Assembly: GCF_008923245.1 (NCBI RefSeq) | Contig: NZ_WBOS01000001.1 | Span: forward strand, 434,001-498,000 | Direction of reading: 5' to 3' | DNA length: 64,000 nt | Source: Cytobacillus depressus | GTDB taxonomy: Bacteria; Bacillota; Bacilli; Bacillales; Cytobacillaceae | Part shown: piece after piece, positions 43,320 to 54,292 of the stretch | How the letters are laid out: the number at the start of each line of letters is the position of its first letter | Numbering within the stretch: position 1 is the first letter of the stretch | The notes under the pieces: model-generated | Databases searched by the model: none | The model's input: the letters and a program-made list of their open reading frames with translations, nothing else | Told to the model about the DNA's origin: nothing | Program-made: the position numbers and the translations under genes

Positions 43320-44120
43320 TTAAAAACGAAGAATACTCTCTTTTTTCACTGCCAGCCACGGCCTATTTTCTTCCCAGCGAACACTAACCGGAGTTTTAAA
43401 GGTTTCCGATAATATGTCATCTGTCAAAACCTCCCGCTTTGGCCCAGCTGCTATGATTCTCCCATCACGCAGGAGCAGCGCGTGTGTAATTTCTTCGACT
43501 AGCTCTTCAATATGATGAGTCACATAGATTAAATGGCAATTGTTTTTGACAATTTCCTTCATGAGAAAAAGAACTTCTTCACGAGAAAGGACATCTAGAC
43601 CTGTGCATGGCTCGTCAAGTATGAGTAGCTTAGGATTGCTCATTAACGCTCTCGCTATTAATACTCGTCTTTTTTCACCTTGAGATAGAAGGCGGAAGTG
43701 CTTCCCTTTTAAATAATCGAGGCGAAGACTAGTTAATAATGACTCTGCCTTTTCCACATCTTCCACTGAAACCTCTTCATACAAACCGATCGAGGCAAAC
43801 TTCCCGCTTATAACAATGTCTTCGACTGTTTCATGATTCAAGCTATTAGAAAACCGGTCCAATGAGCTGCTGACAAACCCTATTTCTCTGCGAAGCTCTG
43901 GTAAATTGGTTTTTCCAAAAACATTTCCTAGAACAGCTACTTCCCCCGCAGTCGGGAATTGATAGCCAGTTACAATATTTAGAAGAGATGTCTTCCCTGA
44001 TCCATTTAAACCAAGAATGGCCCAATGCTCATCTTGCTCCATGCTCCAATGTATATTGCTTAAGATTTCCTGCCCGTTCCTGCGCCATGAAACAGCTTTG
44101 AAAGATATAATTTCCCCCAC
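43320..44120 (-). CDS. ylmA: ABC transporter ATP-binding protein (YlmA-like)
   Basis: A 266-aa ATPase. Walker A LGLNGSGKTSLLN, signature LLSQGEKRRVLIARAL, Walker B LLILDEPCTGLD, and the His switch VTHHIEEL. No permease gene is beside it, as with B. subtilis YlmA and ModF-like proteins. The start is GTG 44120 with a GAGAGG site. Role unknown. Confidence 0.83.
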   Translation of the reverse strand: MGEIISFKAVSWRRNGQEILSNIHWSMEQDEHWAILGLNGSGKTSLLNIVTGYQFPTAGEVAVLGNVFGKTNLPELRREIGFVSSSLDRFSNSLNHETVEDIVISGKFASIGLYEEVSVEDVEKAESLLTSLRLDYLKGKHFRLLSQGEKRRVLIARALMSNPKLLILDEPCTGLDVLSREEVLFLMKEIVKNNCHLIYVTHHIEELVEEITHALLLRDGRIIAAGPKREVLTDDILSETFKTPVSVRWEENRPWLAVKKESILRF

Positions 44121-44209
44121 AAATATTAGCCTCTCTTTCTATTTTGAAAATTTCCAAATTATCATTTTAATTTGACAATAACACAATCCTAAATTGATTT
44201 AAACAGAAA

Positions 44210-44241
44210 AGAAGCTAGAACGCATTAAAGCGCTAGCTTCT
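44210..44241 (-). terminator. Terminator of the secreted nuclease gene
   Basis: AGAAGCTAG pairs perfectly with CTAGCTTCT; on the minus strand TTTTC follows. Confidence 0.85.
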
Positions 44242-44277
44242 AATCTAAAAAATATTTATTTACACAAGATTTACTAT

Positions 44278-47088
44278 TTAACTTGCTTGATCAAAGGCTG
44301 CTTCATTAACTTTTGAAGCGAAAGGAGAAGGAATTTCTTCCCCTTTTGAATTAGTAAATTTAATGTGAGAGGTATCTGCCTTTTTATCAACAGACCAAGC
44401 TTTTACATTCTCTGCCCCTCTAATTTCCGCGATCTTGTCCTTTTCGATGAACACTTCTTGAACCTCTGTACCGGTGAGGTCGACTATAGCACCTTTTTGA
44501 GCAGAACTAATTACCACTCTCGTTTTCTTTAGTCCTTCACCTTTAAGAACAGCTGATTTTTTCAGCCAAATTCCCTCTGTAATTGTCGATGTCTTATCCA
44601 TGATGATTAAGGCATTACCGGGCCCAATCACGAGTTTTTTAGCTTTATAGCCGACAAGATCATACACTTGATCATACTTCGGCTCTTCTTGTTTTGCTGG
44701 CTCTTTCAAAGCTGTTTGAATTAACACAGGGTCATGATCGCTCGCACGGCCATGCTCTTCCATGAAACCAGAGTTAATATGGACTATATCCACTTCAGTT
44801 AAATCAGCAAGATTATTAGATACTAAAATATGATCTAGTACTTGCGCATTTCCTTGATAGTTATATGAGTAACGCTCTTCTGCTGGAACTTTTTCAATCA
44901 TGTTTGTCAATTCTTGTCCCTTTAAAGCCTTTAAAGGATTAGAGAATTCAAAATCATTAAAATCACCGAGCAAAACAATGTTGGCATTCGGGTCTTTTGC
45001 TTGAACATCCTTGACAAAATTGTTGACAATCGCTGCAATTTGCATGCGCTGAACTTCACTGTTTAGGACAGGCGGCTGCACTTTTCCAAATAGCGGAAGG
45101 TCTCCGCCTTTTGAGTTAAAGTGGTTCGCGACAACGATAACACTCTCGCCATTGAATTCAAACTGTGCCGCTAATGGCTTTCGGCTGGATTTAAACGCTG
45201 GATTATTTGGATCAATCCTTCCAGGGTTTAGTGTTAGTTTGCCCTTCTCATATCCAACCGCTTGCGTTGCTGTTCCTTTCGTACCTGGAACAAGCGATAC
45301 ACGTTCCTCATTATAAAGGAAGCCGACACGAATATTGCCCCCCGGCTGTCCGCCGTCCACCTTATCTTCTGGTGCAATATCTGTATACGTGTATTTTGGA
45401 CCACCGAGTGCTTCGATCTTTGCAATTAATTTCGCCGCGCTTTGGCTGGCATCAGTTGTTCCGCTATCTGTAGGCCCATCATTATCCTGAACTTCTGTTA
45501 AACCGACAATATCAGGCTGCTTCAAATTTGTTACAATGGCCTCAGCTAATCTAGCAACCTTTCCATCATCGGTTTTTGTTGAAAAGTTTTCTACGTTATA
45601 AGAAGCAATGGTTAATTGATCTTCGTCAGGAATAATCGAAGTAACTTCCCTTTCATTCGCACCTTCAATAAGAGGAGGCAGTGCCGCTCTATCACTTAAT
45701 ATTTTATAATTGCTAAAGCCATAGCTGACAACACCTTGAATGGAGCCTTGAAAGTGATCACCCATTTTAGCAATGAATTTATTATCACCAATATCGATCG
45801 TGATTCTTTCTGGGTTAAAATCTGTTTCTGAAATGCGCAATCCACCAGCTGTTGTATTGACCGGAATATTTTCAGGAACGACAATAACTTCTCCATATTT
45901 CTGCGGCGCAACAACCTTAGGGTTGTTCACCTGTACAAGCATACCCTCTAAGCTTTCAAAAAAGTCGATGCCATCCTCTTCCGGATCAAATATAGTCAAT
46001 CCGTCATTATCAATTACTTCTAGAGGCATGATGCGGTCAACCCCAATAATGACTGGTTCAGGAAGGGGCTGATTGCTTGCAGTCACAACGATTCTAGTAG
46101 CATTTATTTCCGTAACGGGCAGATCTGTTTGTAGCTTTTCAGCATATCCATCCAATACCCATTCTTTTACTTGACCACTTACTTTAACAACATCTCCCAC
46201 TTTTACTCCGTGAGATTTTTTATAAACTAGAATGCCTTCAGAAGTATTTGGATCATCATCCGGCTGCAAGTCCTGCATATAAAAATTGCTTCCATCAACT
46301 ACTTTTGTAACGATTCCTTCAACATCAGCTACATTTTGATCCGCAAATGGCGAAAAATGGCCAGCACCTTGAATATCATGAATACGAATAACTCCGTGCT
46401 GAATCACATAATTAAATACAGCCACTTCACTATTTTCTAAGCCTGCTTTTACAGCTAAAGCCTTTATTGTTACAGGATCATTTATTTCTATAGGCTCTGT
46501 GTAGCGTGTGCTTGATGTAGTAGGTACAGATCCATCTACAGTGAAATAGATCGCTGCTTCTTCAGTAGCAGTATGAAGCGCAACCTTTGTCCCTATTACA
46601 ACGGTCCCACCACCAGGATTGGCGGTAACAGCTTGTACTTTAGTAGGTTCTGTTACCTCACCAAAGGAATAACCTGTAGGACTTTTCAATCCGGGAGCAG
46701 TAAAATAAGCTTCTAGATTACCAGTGATTTGGATTTTCTTCCCTAGATTCTCCGGGTGTTCAACAAGGTTTAATTCTGTTCTAATCCAATTATTAGGCAG
46801 CTGAACAGGCAAAATTTTCTTTACATCAGTTTCATTTGCAGAATCAGCAATTGCAATATTAGTCGCTACCGAAAATGGTCCGCTATGCTGATATTTAGGT
46901 CCATTATTCGTAATACCGACAATATACCCTTCTACCGTTGCTGTTCCGCTATTATTTGCGATAGCTTCCGCAACCGTGATCGTTTCAGCAGCTTTTGAAA
47001 CATGCTCTTGAAATGGAGCAATCAGGCTGAAAATCATAGTAAAAATGAGAACAAAGCTATATGTCTTTTTCTGCAGCTTTCCAATCAT
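44278..47088 (-). CDS. Secreted endonuclease/exonuclease/phosphatase-family nuclease, 936 aa
   Basis: A large exported protein. Order: signal peptide (to about residue 33, SKAAET), a DUF6359-like OB domain (VAEAIANNSGTATVEGYIVG), a chitobiase-type sandwich domain (IYFTVDGSVPTTSSTRYTEP), YhcR-like OB-fold modules (about 230-470), then the EEP catalytic domain (about 490-800) with IASYNVENFS, IVGLTEVQDNDG, GDFNDFEF and RASDHDPVL. The C-terminal 130 residues are an unnamed module. Probably degrades extracellular DNA or nucleotides. No sortase or SLH anchor was seen. ATG follows GGGGGAG. Confidence 0.87.
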   Translation of the reverse strand: MIGKLQKKTYSFVLIFTMIFSLIAPFQEHVSKAAETITVAEAIANNSGTATVEGYIVGITNNGPKYQHSGPFSVATNIAIADSANETDVKKILPVQLPNNWIRTELNLVEHPENLGKKIQITGNLEAYFTAPGLKSPTGYSFGEVTEPTKVQAVTANPGGGTVVIGTKVALHTATEEAAIYFTVDGSVPTTSSTRYTEPIEINDPVTIKALAVKAGLENSEVAVFNYVIQHGVIRIHDIQGAGHFSPFADQNVADVEGIVTKVVDGSNFYMQDLQPDDDPNTSEGILVYKKSHGVKVGDVVKVSGQVKEWVLDGYAEKLQTDLPVTEINATRIVVTASNQPLPEPVIIGVDRIMPLEVIDNDGLTIFDPEEDGIDFFESLEGMLVQVNNPKVVAPQKYGEVIVVPENIPVNTTAGGLRISETDFNPERITIDIGDNKFIAKMGDHFQGSIQGVVSYGFSNYKILSDRAALPPLIEGANEREVTSIIPDEDQLTIASYNVENFSTKTDDGKVARLAEAIVTNLKQPDIVGLTEVQDNDGPTDSGTTDASQSAAKLIAKIEALGGPKYTYTDIAPEDKVDGGQPGGNIRVGFLYNEERVSLVPGTKGTATQAVGYEKGKLTLNPGRIDPNNPAFKSSRKPLAAQFEFNGESVIVVANHFNSKGGDLPLFGKVQPPVLNSEVQRMQIAAIVNNFVKDVQAKDPNANIVLLGDFNDFEFSNPLKALKGQELTNMIEKVPAEERYSYNYQGNAQVLDHILVSNNLADLTEVDIVHINSGFMEEHGRASDHDPVLIQTALKEPAKQEEPKYDQVYDLVGYKAKKLVIGPGNALIIMDKTSTITEGIWLKKSAVLKGEGLKKTRVVISSAQKGAIVDLTGTEVQEVFIEKDKIAEIRGAENVKAWSVDKKADTSHIKFTNSKGEEIPSPFASKVNEAAFDQAS

Positions 47089-47271
47089 TCAATCTCCCCC
47101 AAATTCTATTATTTAAGTTTATTTCTTGTATTTCCCATTACTAGTTTAAACACGCCTCTGTAACATCACAATTAAAATTATGTAAATTTTATACGAACTA
47201 CCAAAAATAAGTAATTAAGACTAGCAAAAAATAGGATTAACGACTCAAAACTAATAAAATAAAATAAGAAA

Positions 47272-47321
47272 AGAAGGAAAAACCATCCCCTTCGAAAAGG
47301 TAAGGTCCTTCCTTCTTTTAA
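47272..47321 (-). terminator. Terminator of the amidohydrolase gene
   Basis: AAAGAAGGA pairs with TCCTTCTTT across a large loop that itself contains a CCTTC/GAAGG-like stem. On the minus strand a T-rich tail follows. Gene-free 47089-47271 shows nothing else. Confidence 0.65.
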
Positions 47322-47341
47322 GAATTGTTTTTCATATTTTC

Positions 47342-48943
47342 TTATTGCTTTTGGAAGCGGATCTCCCCGCCGATAATCGTTTTTTCAATTTGAGTCGTTA
47401 ATAGTTCATCCGCCTCTTCCATCTCAAACGGGTTTTGTGAATAGACAGTCATATCGGCAAGCTTTCCTCTCGAAATGGTCCCCTTGATCGTTTCTTCATT
47501 TGTTGGGTATGCTCCCATAACCGTGAATAATTTAAATGCTTCTTCCACTGATAATTTTTCTTTTTCATTCCAGCCATTGTGGGTTTGACCAGGAGCTTTA
47601 CGAGTAATGGATGCATGAATTCCTAATAAAGGGTCAATCGGTTCGATTGGTGAATCCGATCCGCCAGCACAAATGACTTGTGAATCGATTAATGTTTTCC
47701 ATGCATAGGCAAACTCTATTCTCTCCTTGCCAAGTCTTTCCTGTACCCAAGGGAAATCACCAACGATAAATCGCGGCTGTATATCTGCAATTCTGCTTGG
47801 AAGTGCAAGACGCTCAATCAATTCTTTACGGAGAACTTGAACGTGGATCAAGCGGTCGCGATACGAAACAGCTGAGAATTGATCTAATATGTCCAATACG
47901 TTTTCTAATGCCTGATCCCCTATTGTATGAACTGCGATCGGCATAGATAGATCACGTGCTTTACGAACAATTTCATATAACGTTTCCTGATCAAACATCG
48001 CCTCTCCAAAATGATCCGGGGCATCATGATAAGGCTCAGATAAAAGGGCTGTTCTTCTTCCAAACGCCCCATCGGCAAAAATTTTCACCGCGCCAATTTG
48101 TAATGTTTCATTTCCATACCCTGTATACATCCCTCTTTCCTTTAAATCATCCATAAACATATGATCAATTAAGAGATTGCAGCGTAAACCGAGGTTCTCA
48201 TCATTCAATAGCTCGTCATAAATTTGATAGGTTTGATGTAAACCTCCTAAATAGACGGGGTCATTCGAATGAGCGCCAGTTAACCCCTTTTCCATAGCAA
48301 AATGTATGGCTCTTCTCATTGACTTTTTTAAATCTCCGTATGAATAGTACGGGATTTGCTCTGTAAACAACTGTGAAGCTGATTCTAAAATAAGTCCTGT
48401 CGGCTGCTTTGTTCCTTCATCCAGAACAATGGCCCCTCCTTCTGGAATAGAGACCGCAGCATGATAATTAATACCTTCCAGTGCTTGAGTATTTACTAAG
48501 GAAGCATGTCCACAAATCCTTGATATAAATAAAGGACAGTTCGGTGCGACGTGATCTAGCTCTTGGATTGTAGGGTAAGTGCCATCTGTAAATAGATTTT
48601 CATCCCATCCCCATCCAAGCAGCCATTCCCCTTTTTGCAGGGAATTTGCCTTAATCCGAATTCTCTCCAGAAATTCTCGCTTAGTCGTGACACCTGTAAC
48701 ATCTAAGCTAAGGAAATTTTTCGCAATCCCCGAAAGGTGCAGATGGCTATCAATAAGCCCTGGCGTTACCGCTTTTCCTTGCATATCGACAATAGAACAA
48801 TCCGCTCTTCCCCAATGTAGCAACATTTGTTCCGTTGTACCCATATCAAAAAATCTTCCATTTTCGACTACCACTGCTTCGACAAAAGGCTTGATCGGAT
48901 CAAACGTGTAAAATAATCCATTTTTAAAAATTTTCTTCAACAC
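47342..48943 (-). CDS. Amidohydrolase (YtcJ family)
   Basis: A 533-aa metal-dependent hydrolase. Motifs: PGLIDSHLHLSG (metal His pair), the carboxylated-lysine-type region GAVKIFADGAFG, AVHTIGDQALENV, and the terminal GSDSPIEPIDP with the catalytic Asp. Related proteins act on N-substituted or cyclic amides; the substrate here is unknown. The start is GTG 48943 or TTG 48940, both behind AGGGGGG. Monocistronic. Confidence 0.86.
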   Translation of the reverse strand: MLKKIFKNGLFYTFDPIKPFVEAVVVENGRFFDMGTTEQMLLHWGRADCSIVDMQGKAVTPGLIDSHLHLSGIAKNFLSLDVTGVTTKREFLERIRIKANSLQKGEWLLGWGWDENLFTDGTYPTIQELDHVAPNCPLFISRICGHASLVNTQALEGINYHAAVSIPEGGAIVLDEGTKQPTGLILESASQLFTEQIPYYSYGDLKKSMRRAIHFAMEKGLTGAHSNDPVYLGGLHQTYQIYDELLNDENLGLRCNLLIDHMFMDDLKERGMYTGYGNETLQIGAVKIFADGAFGRRTALLSEPYHDAPDHFGEAMFDQETLYEIVRKARDLSMPIAVHTIGDQALENVLDILDQFSAVSYRDRLIHVQVLRKELIERLALPSRIADIQPRFIVGDFPWVQERLGKERIEFAYAWKTLIDSQVICAGGSDSPIEPIDPLLGIHASITRKAPGQTHNGWNEKEKLSVEEAFKLFTVMGAYPTNEETIKGTISRGKLADMTVYSQNPFEMEEADELLTTQIEKTIIGGEIRFQKQ

Positions 48944-49154
48944 GTATTCCCCCCTTTTAAATTTTTTATAATATTATGATTATATAGTAAGAAATTTAAT
49001 AAGTCCTCACTTTTAATTTAGGTAGAACGCAATGACGAACTGTGTTAATTACAACTAAAGTCTGAAAACGATTCACTATTCTAACAATTGCCCCTTGACA
49101 AACCTACTTGTCCTCGTCCATAATCACTATTAATATTAAAATCATACTTTCAAT

Positions 49155-49416
49155 CCAGTGAAAAAAGCGATGAATAAGGCCAGTAAATGGAAAACGGCGA
49201 AAGAGAGTGGGGCTCACCGGCTGAAAGGCTCCTCCGTCCACTTGACCATTGAAACCTACCTTATGAGCAGTTAGGCAAACCTAAACGTGCTTCCGGCGTT
49301 AACGGAATAGAGATGCCTTTTTCGAGAAAAATCTTTTCTTGAAAAGGGTAATTAAGGTGGTACCACGAAAGCAAAGCCCTTTCGTCCTTTACAGGATGAA
49401 AGGGCTTTTTTTATTT
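49155..49416 (+). promoter_or_regulatory. T-box riboswitch (proline) of proI
   Basis: A tRNA-sensing leader. Stem I spans about 49167-49265, with the specifier CCT (49256-49258, Pro) in the context TGAAACCTACC. The T-box sequence AAGGTGGTACCACG is at 49351-49366. A strong terminator (AAAGCCCTTTC/GAAAGGGCTTT plus T-run) ends at 49416. Uncharged tRNA-Pro would allow transcription. Proline T-box control of proI is known in B. subtilis. Upstream to 48944 nothing is recognised. Confidence 0.9.
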
Positions 49417-49487
49417 TTCCCGCGTTCATATTTATCGTTAAAAAAATCCACTTTAACAATAGACATTAAATCAAGGAGGGTCTTAGC

Positions 49488-50318
49488 ATGAAAAAAATAG
49501 CGTTTATCGGTGCAGGTTCCATGGCAGAGGCTTTAATTTCTGGAATTGTGGAAAATAAAATAATTGATAGCAAAAATATTTGGATAACGAATAAAGCAGA
49601 TCAGGAGAAACTAATGGAGATGCAACGCCGATACGGAGTCCAATCAACGTATCAACTAGATGAACTTTTTCAAAATGCTGAAATCGTTTTTCTAGCAATG
49701 AAGCCAAAGGATGCAGCTGAAGCGATTTCGCGGATTAAGAACTACTTAACTAAAGATATTCTTGTCATATCTGTTTTAGCAGGGGTAGCTATTAACAGCA
49801 TTGAGAAGCTAGCGGAAAAATCATTGGCTGTTGTTAGAGCCATGCCGAATACTTCTGCCGCGGTTGGAAAGTCTGCTACAGCTCTAGCAATCAATGAAAG
49901 AGTGTCGAACGAGCATATGAAGCTAGTCACTAAAATATTCGAAACAGTCGGATTAACGACAATTGTGCAGGAAGTTCAGCTTGATGCTGTGACTGGATTA
50001 TCTGGAAGCGGACCGGCTTATATTTATTATTTAGCAGAAGCTATGGAAAAAAGCGCCATGGACATTGGACTTGAAAAAGAAGTTGCAAAGGAATTAATCG
50101 TGCAAACCTTACTTGGTGCAGCGGAAATGCTATCCAAATCAGCAAAAGAGCCTCAGCAGCTTCGAAAGGAAGTGACAAGCCCAGGCGGAACAACAGAGGC
50201 TGGCATTAAAATTTTGGAATCATACAGCGTGCAAAATGCGTTTATTGATTGCATTAAAGAAGCAACAGCACAGTCGAAGAGGCTTGGGAAAGCGTTTGGA
50301 GCCGAAATGAAGGTTTAA
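49488..50318 (+). CDS. proI: Pyrroline-5-carboxylate reductase
   Basis: Last step of proline synthesis (P5C to proline with NADPH). The Rossmann start is [28 protein letters not shown] and the C-terminal signature [14 protein letters not shown] are typical. At 276 aa it is full length. An AGGAGGG site precedes ATG 49488. It is governed by the proline T-box directly upstream. Confidence 0.95.
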   Translation: MKKIAFIGAGSMAEALISGIVENKIIDSKNIWITNKADQEKLMEMQRRYGVQSTYQLDELFQNAEIVFLAMKPKDAAEAISRIKNYLTKDILVISVLAGVAINSIEKLAEKSLAVVRAMPNTSAAVGKSATALAINERVSNEHMKLVTKIFETVGLTTIVQEVQLDAVTGLSGSGPAYIYYLAEAMEKSAMDIGLEKEVAKELIVQTLLGAAEMLSKSAKEPQQLRKEVTSPGGTTEAGIKILESYSVQNAFIDCIKEATAQSKRLGKAFGAEMKV

Positions 50319-50329
50319 TAAATATTTTA

Positions 50330-50358
50330 GCCGCCAATTTATTGAAGAAGTTGGCGGC
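50330..50358 (+). terminator. Probable terminator of proI
   Basis: GCCGCCAA pairs with TTGGCGGC around a 13-base loop. The T tract after it is weak. Confidence 0.6.
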
Positions 50359-50464
50359 ATTTCCTCCGCCACTTTCTAAAAATAAGAAACCCCGAGCCAA
50401 TTTTTTTTATATTTCCAATTACATTGATATACTTATTCATGAAAGAAAAAGGAGGCTCTATTTT

Positions 50465-51484
50465 ATGGAAACTAAACTTTTTTCCCCATTTACGATAAAA
50501 AATACAACATTTAAAAACCGGATTGTCATGTCACCAATGTGTATGTATTCTTGCCACAATGAAGATGGTAAGGTTGAGAATTGGCATCGGACTCATTATA
50601 CAAGTCGTGCCGTTGGACAGACTGGGCTAATCATCATCGAAGCAACTGCTGTAACACCTCAAGGACGCATTTCTCCAAATGATTTAGGTATCTGGAGCGA
50701 TGAACATATTGAAGGCTTACAGGAGCTAACTTCATTAATGAAGGAACATGGTGCAGCGACTGGCATCCAGCTTGCCCATGCCGGAAGAAAGGCCGTACTT
50801 GAAGGAGAGATTCTTGCGCCTTCTGCTATTGCTTTCGATGAGAAAATGAAAACGCCAAAGGAAATGTCTGTTGAAGATATTCAAGAAACGATCGAAGCAT
50901 TTAAACAAGGAGCTGTCCGAGCAAAAAAAGCTGGCTTTGATGTGATTGAAATTCACGGTGCACATGGCTATTTAATTAACGAGTTCCTCTCTCCTTTAAC
51001 AAATAAGCGAACAGACCAATATGGAGGCTCAGCAGAAAATCGCTACCGCTTCTTGCGTGAAATCATTGAAGCCATTCAATCCGTTTGGGAAGGACCGCTT
51101 TTCGTGCGCATATCGGCGAATGATTATCATGAGGAAGGCTTGAAAATTGAAGATTATGTGAATATGGCACGTTGGATGAAGGAACAGGGCGTAGACCTCA
51201 TCGATTGCAGCTCAGGCGCTGTCGTTCCTGCAAGAATTCACCCTTACCCAGGCTATCAAGTGCAATTTGCTGAACAAATTAAAAAAGAGGCTGACATTTC
51301 TACAGGTGCAGTTGGCTTGATCACCTCCCCGCTGCACGCTGAGGAAATACTGCAAAATCATCGAGCTGATTTAATCTTGATCGGACGTGAACTTTTGCGG
51401 GATCCGTATTGGCCAAGAACAGCAGCGAAAGAACTTGGTGTGAAAATTGACTCGCCGAAACAATACGAGCGTGGCTGGATGTAA
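50465..51484 (+). CDS. namA: NADPH dehydrogenase NamA (old yellow enzyme)
   Basis: FMN ene-reductase reducing alpha,beta-unsaturated carbonyls and nitro compounds (YqjM). Conserved: the redox-tuning Cys in MSPMCMYSC, the His pair in EIHGAHGYL, and [12 protein letters not shown]. The frame is open to 50342, but ATG 50465 (METKLFSPF) follows AGGAGG and gives 339 aa, the usual length. It lies after proI as in B. subtilis. Confidence 0.94.
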   Translation: METKLFSPFTIKNTTFKNRIVMSPMCMYSCHNEDGKVENWHRTHYTSRAVGQTGLIIIEATAVTPQGRISPNDLGIWSDEHIEGLQELTSLMKEHGAATGIQLAHAGRKAVLEGEILAPSAIAFDEKMKTPKEMSVEDIQETIEAFKQGAVRAKKAGFDVIEIHGAHGYLINEFLSPLTNKRTDQYGGSAENRYRFLREIIEAIQSVWEGPLFVRISANDYHEEGLKIEDYVNMARWMKEQGVDLIDCSSGAVVPARIHPYPGYQVQFAEQIKKEADISTGAVGLITSPLHAEEILQNHRADLILIGRELLRDPYWPRTAAKELGVKIDSPKQYERGWM

Positions 51485-51503
51485 GTCGCCGATATATCTG
51501 GAA
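51483..51503. repeat. Single copy of the 20-bp repeat unit
   Basis: AAGTCGCCGATATATCTGGAA, abutting the namA stop, matches the units of the tandem array at 12150-12229 with one change. Its direction is the same. Confidence 0.6.
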
Positions 51504-51504
51504 A

Positions 51505-51543
51505 GATAAAAAACAGGATGGGGTTCCCATCCTGTTTTTTATC
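51505..51543. terminator. Bidirectional terminator between namA and the SNF transporter
   Basis: GATAAAAAACAGGATGGG pairs perfectly with CCCATCCTGTTTTTTATC around GTT. Confidence 0.92.
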
Positions 51544-51552
51544 TATTCCATA

Positions 51553-52896
51553 TTAAATCAATCCCAATGAATCCAAAAATACAGCAATGATGACCAACGG
51601 GACAATATATCTCATCAAGAAGTACCAAACTGTAAAAATACTATTCAAACTTTTAGATCCTTGAATGAGTTCACTTTTCAATAAATCCTTTTTCATTCGA
51701 TAGGAAACGAAAATGGAAATTAACAGTGCTCCAGTTGGCATAAGAATATTACTCACAAGGAAATCCGCACTGTCGAAAATGCTTTTCCCGAAAAGTGTAA
51801 AATTAGAAAGTGTACTATACGAAAGGGCTGACGGGATCCCAACTAAGAAAATTGCGGCTCCCATAATCCAAGACATTGCACTTCTGCCTTTTCCTTTTTT
51901 ACTTGTGATCGCTGCTACAACAATTTCAAGCATCGAAAAGGCTGATGTTAACGTTGCAAATAAAAATAATGCAAGGAAAAGCAGTAAAAACCAATCGCCA
52001 AAAATAATGTTGTCAAAAACAGAAGGCAAAACGATAAATAATAGCCCAGGTCCCGCAGTTGGCTCAAATCCTAGCGAAAACACTGCTGGAAATATTGCTA
52101 ATCCAGCAAGAAGAGAAATAAATAGATTCATTAAAACTACGGATAAGGCTGGCTGAAGCAAGTTTTCCTTTTTGGATAAGTATGAGCTGTATGTAACCAT
52201 GACTGATACCCCAACACTTAATGAGAAAAACGATTGCCCCATTGCATAAAGAACACTCTCTGACGTTAAACTTGAAAAATCAGGCTTTAAAAAGAAGCTT
52301 ACTCCATCCATTGCATGATTCAATGTTAGAGAACGGAAAATTAAGATGATAAATAATATAAACAGAGCAGGCATCATGATTTTACTTATTTTCTCAATAC
52401 CCGCTTGCACACCTCTCGCAACGACAAGGATTGTAATGATTAGAAAGATTCCTTGTGCAATTACAACTTGAACTGGATTAGATACAGTAGCATCATACAG
52501 TGCTTTGTAATCAACGCTCCCAGACGCGCCAACTAAATCCTTCACATTATAATACAAATACTGAATGATCCAGCCGCCGATCACACTATAAAAAGATAGT
52601 AACAGAAAACAAGTAAATACGCCTAAATAGCCTATCCAATGCCATTTTGACCCCGGTGCAATTGCTTTATATGCGGAAATTGCCTCTTTTCCAGTACTGC
52701 GCCCAATGACAAATTCACCTAAAAGGAGCGGAAAACCGATTAACAGGGAAAATAATAAAAATAATAAAATAAATGCACCGCCACCGCTCACCCCTGTTAC
52801 GTACGGTAGCTTCCATATCGCCCCGAGCCCTATCGCCGAGCCAGCAGAAGCTAAAATAAATCCTATTTTCGAAGACCACTGTTCCTCTTGCTGCAT
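51553..52896 (-). CDS. Sodium-dependent amino-acid transporter (MhsT-like, SNF family)
   Basis: A 447-aa neurotransmitter:sodium symporter homologue with about 11-12 helices. The conserved first helix reads [20 protein letters not shown] (sodium and substrate site). ATG 52896 has AGGAGGAAGC and was preferred to 52944. The T-box upstream, whose specifier reads UUC, points to phenylalanine or related hydrophobic amino acids, as with MhsT of alkaliphilic bacilli. Confidence 0.88.
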   Translation of the reverse strand: MQQEEQWSSKIGFILASAGSAIGLGAIWKLPYVTGVSGGGAFILLFLLFSLLIGFPLLLGEFVIGRSTGKEAISAYKAIAPGSKWHWIGYLGVFTCFLLLSFYSVIGGWIIQYLYYNVKDLVGASGSVDYKALYDATVSNPVQVVIAQGIFLIITILVVARGVQAGIEKISKIMMPALFILFIILIFRSLTLNHAMDGVSFFLKPDFSSLTSESVLYAMGQSFFSLSVGVSVMVTYSSYLSKKENLLQPALSVVLMNLFISLLAGLAIFPAVFSLGFEPTAGPGLLFIVLPSVFDNIIFGDWFLLLFLALFLFATLTSAFSMLEIVVAAITSKKGKGRSAMSWIMGAAIFLVGIPSALSYSTLSNFTLFGKSIFDSADFLVSNILMPTGALLISIFVSYRMKKDLLKSELIQGSKSLNSIFTVWYFLMRYIVPLVIIAVFLDSLGLI

Positions 52897-52992
52897 AATG
52901 CTTCCTCCTAAAATCCATTTATGTTTATAAATAAGTGCTAACAATCAAATGCTGCTACTAAGAAAAGAAAATTCAGAGTATTAATTCCAAAC

Positions 52993-53250
52993 ATTTTCCT
53001 AGAAAACAAAAAAGCCACAGCTTCTAAAAAGGGACGTGAATATTTCACGCGGTACCACCCTTTTTGAAAGCATGTGACTTTCCACTCGACATGTTAACGG
53101 AATGACCGTTTTACTGCCAATTAAGACAGTAAAAAAAGCTCCAAGCTGAAATTCATCTTATTTTTGTGTTAGTTTTCACCAGCCACTAACTCTCTATAAC
53201 AGGGAAATAAGACTTAATAGATTCTCTTCATTGCTATATATATAGTATTT
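52993..53250 (-). promoter_or_regulatory. T-box riboswitch, probable Phe specifier
   Basis: On the minus strand the T-box core GGGTGGTACCGCG (53048-53062 region) is followed by a terminator in which CGTGAA/TTCACG and AAAAAGGG/CCCTTTTT pair (53026-53066). In stem I the segment TGAATTTCAGC aligns with TGAAACCTACC of the proI T-box, giving specifier TTC (53150-53148), a phenylalanine codon. The rest of 52897-53304 shows no gene. Confidence 0.85.
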
Positions 53251-53304
53251 AGATATAAGTGAGATTATAGTATGCTCATTTATAGAAGTCAACAAAAATT
53301 TTGA

Positions 53305-54231
53305 TTATTTTTCAAGCGGGATATGTACTTCTTTAAAGTCCTCTGCTATTTCGGTATGAGGAAAAATTTTTTTGGATTCTTGAACGAGTTCAATCCAATC
53401 ATTCCGATCATACCTCGAACTAATATGAGTTAAGCATAATTTTTTGACATTAGCTTGTTTAGCAATCTCCGCTGCTTGTAAAGTTGTAGAATGAAAATAT
53501 TCAAAAGCAAGATTTTCTTCACCAGCTGAAAAGGTAGCTTCATGAACGAGAAGATCGGCTCCCGTTGCCAATTCGAAGGCAGCTTCACATTTCCGTGTAT
53601 CTCCAAGTATTGTCACTACTCTGCCTTTTTGTGCTTTTCCTAAAAATTCATTCGGCTCAATGACCCGGCCATCATCCAGCTTAACTGTTTCACCATTTTT
53701 AATTTTTCTATAAATGGGCCCTGGCTTAATGCCCGCTTCCTGCAATTTATCTGCAAGGAGTGTGCCTGGTCGATCTTTTTCTATTACCCTATAGCCATAA
53801 GATGGAATGCCATGTTCAAGAAGGCGTGCTTCGACAATAAACTCCTCATCTTCAAAAATAGTCCCCTCTTTAATCTCGACAATTTTTAATGGGTATTTTA
53901 AATATGTTTGGCTAACCGTTAAAGAAATCTCTACATATTCCTTGATGCCCTTTGGGCCATATAAAATCACTTCAGATTCGCCGCCTTGAAAGGAACGGCT
54001 TGATAATAAACCCGGAAGCCCGTAAATATGATCCCCATGAAGATGGGTAATAAAAATTTTTTCGATCCGTCGAGGTTTAATCGAAGTATGTAAAATTTGA
54101 TGCTGGGTCGCTTCTCCGCAATCGAACAGCCAGATAGCTCCTCTTTCCTCGAGAAGCTTTAATGCGATTGAAGTCACATTCCTTAACTTCGCTGGCATTC
54201 CAGCACCCGTACCTAAGAAAAAAATATCCAT
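53305..54231 (-). CDS. rnz: Ribonuclease Z
   Basis: Endonuclease that matures tRNA 3' ends. A 308-aa short-form tRNase Z. The zinc motif [15 protein letters not shown], the N-terminal [23 protein letters not shown], and the late HISSRY block are all present. In B. subtilis zwf and gndA come next; here only a gndA relic lies before polY1. Confidence 0.95.
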   Translation of the reverse strand: MDIFFLGTGAGMPAKLRNVTSIALKLLEERGAIWLFDCGEATQHQILHTSIKPRRIEKIFITHLHGDHIYGLPGLLSSRSFQGGESEVILYGPKGIKEYVEISLTVSQTYLKYPLKIVEIKEGTIFEDEEFIVEARLLEHGIPSYGYRVIEKDRPGTLLADKLQEAGIKPGPIYRKIKNGETVKLDDGRVIEPNEFLGKAQKGRVVTILGDTRKCEAAFELATGADLLVHEATFSAGEENLAFEYFHSTTLQAAEIAKQANVKKLCLTHISSRYDRNDWIELVQESKKIFPHTEIAEDFKEVHIPLEK

Positions 54232-54292
54232 AAAAATTCTCCTTTATTGCAGTCGGTGTAGTAATAAACAAAATATCGTCTGCTTTCGATAG

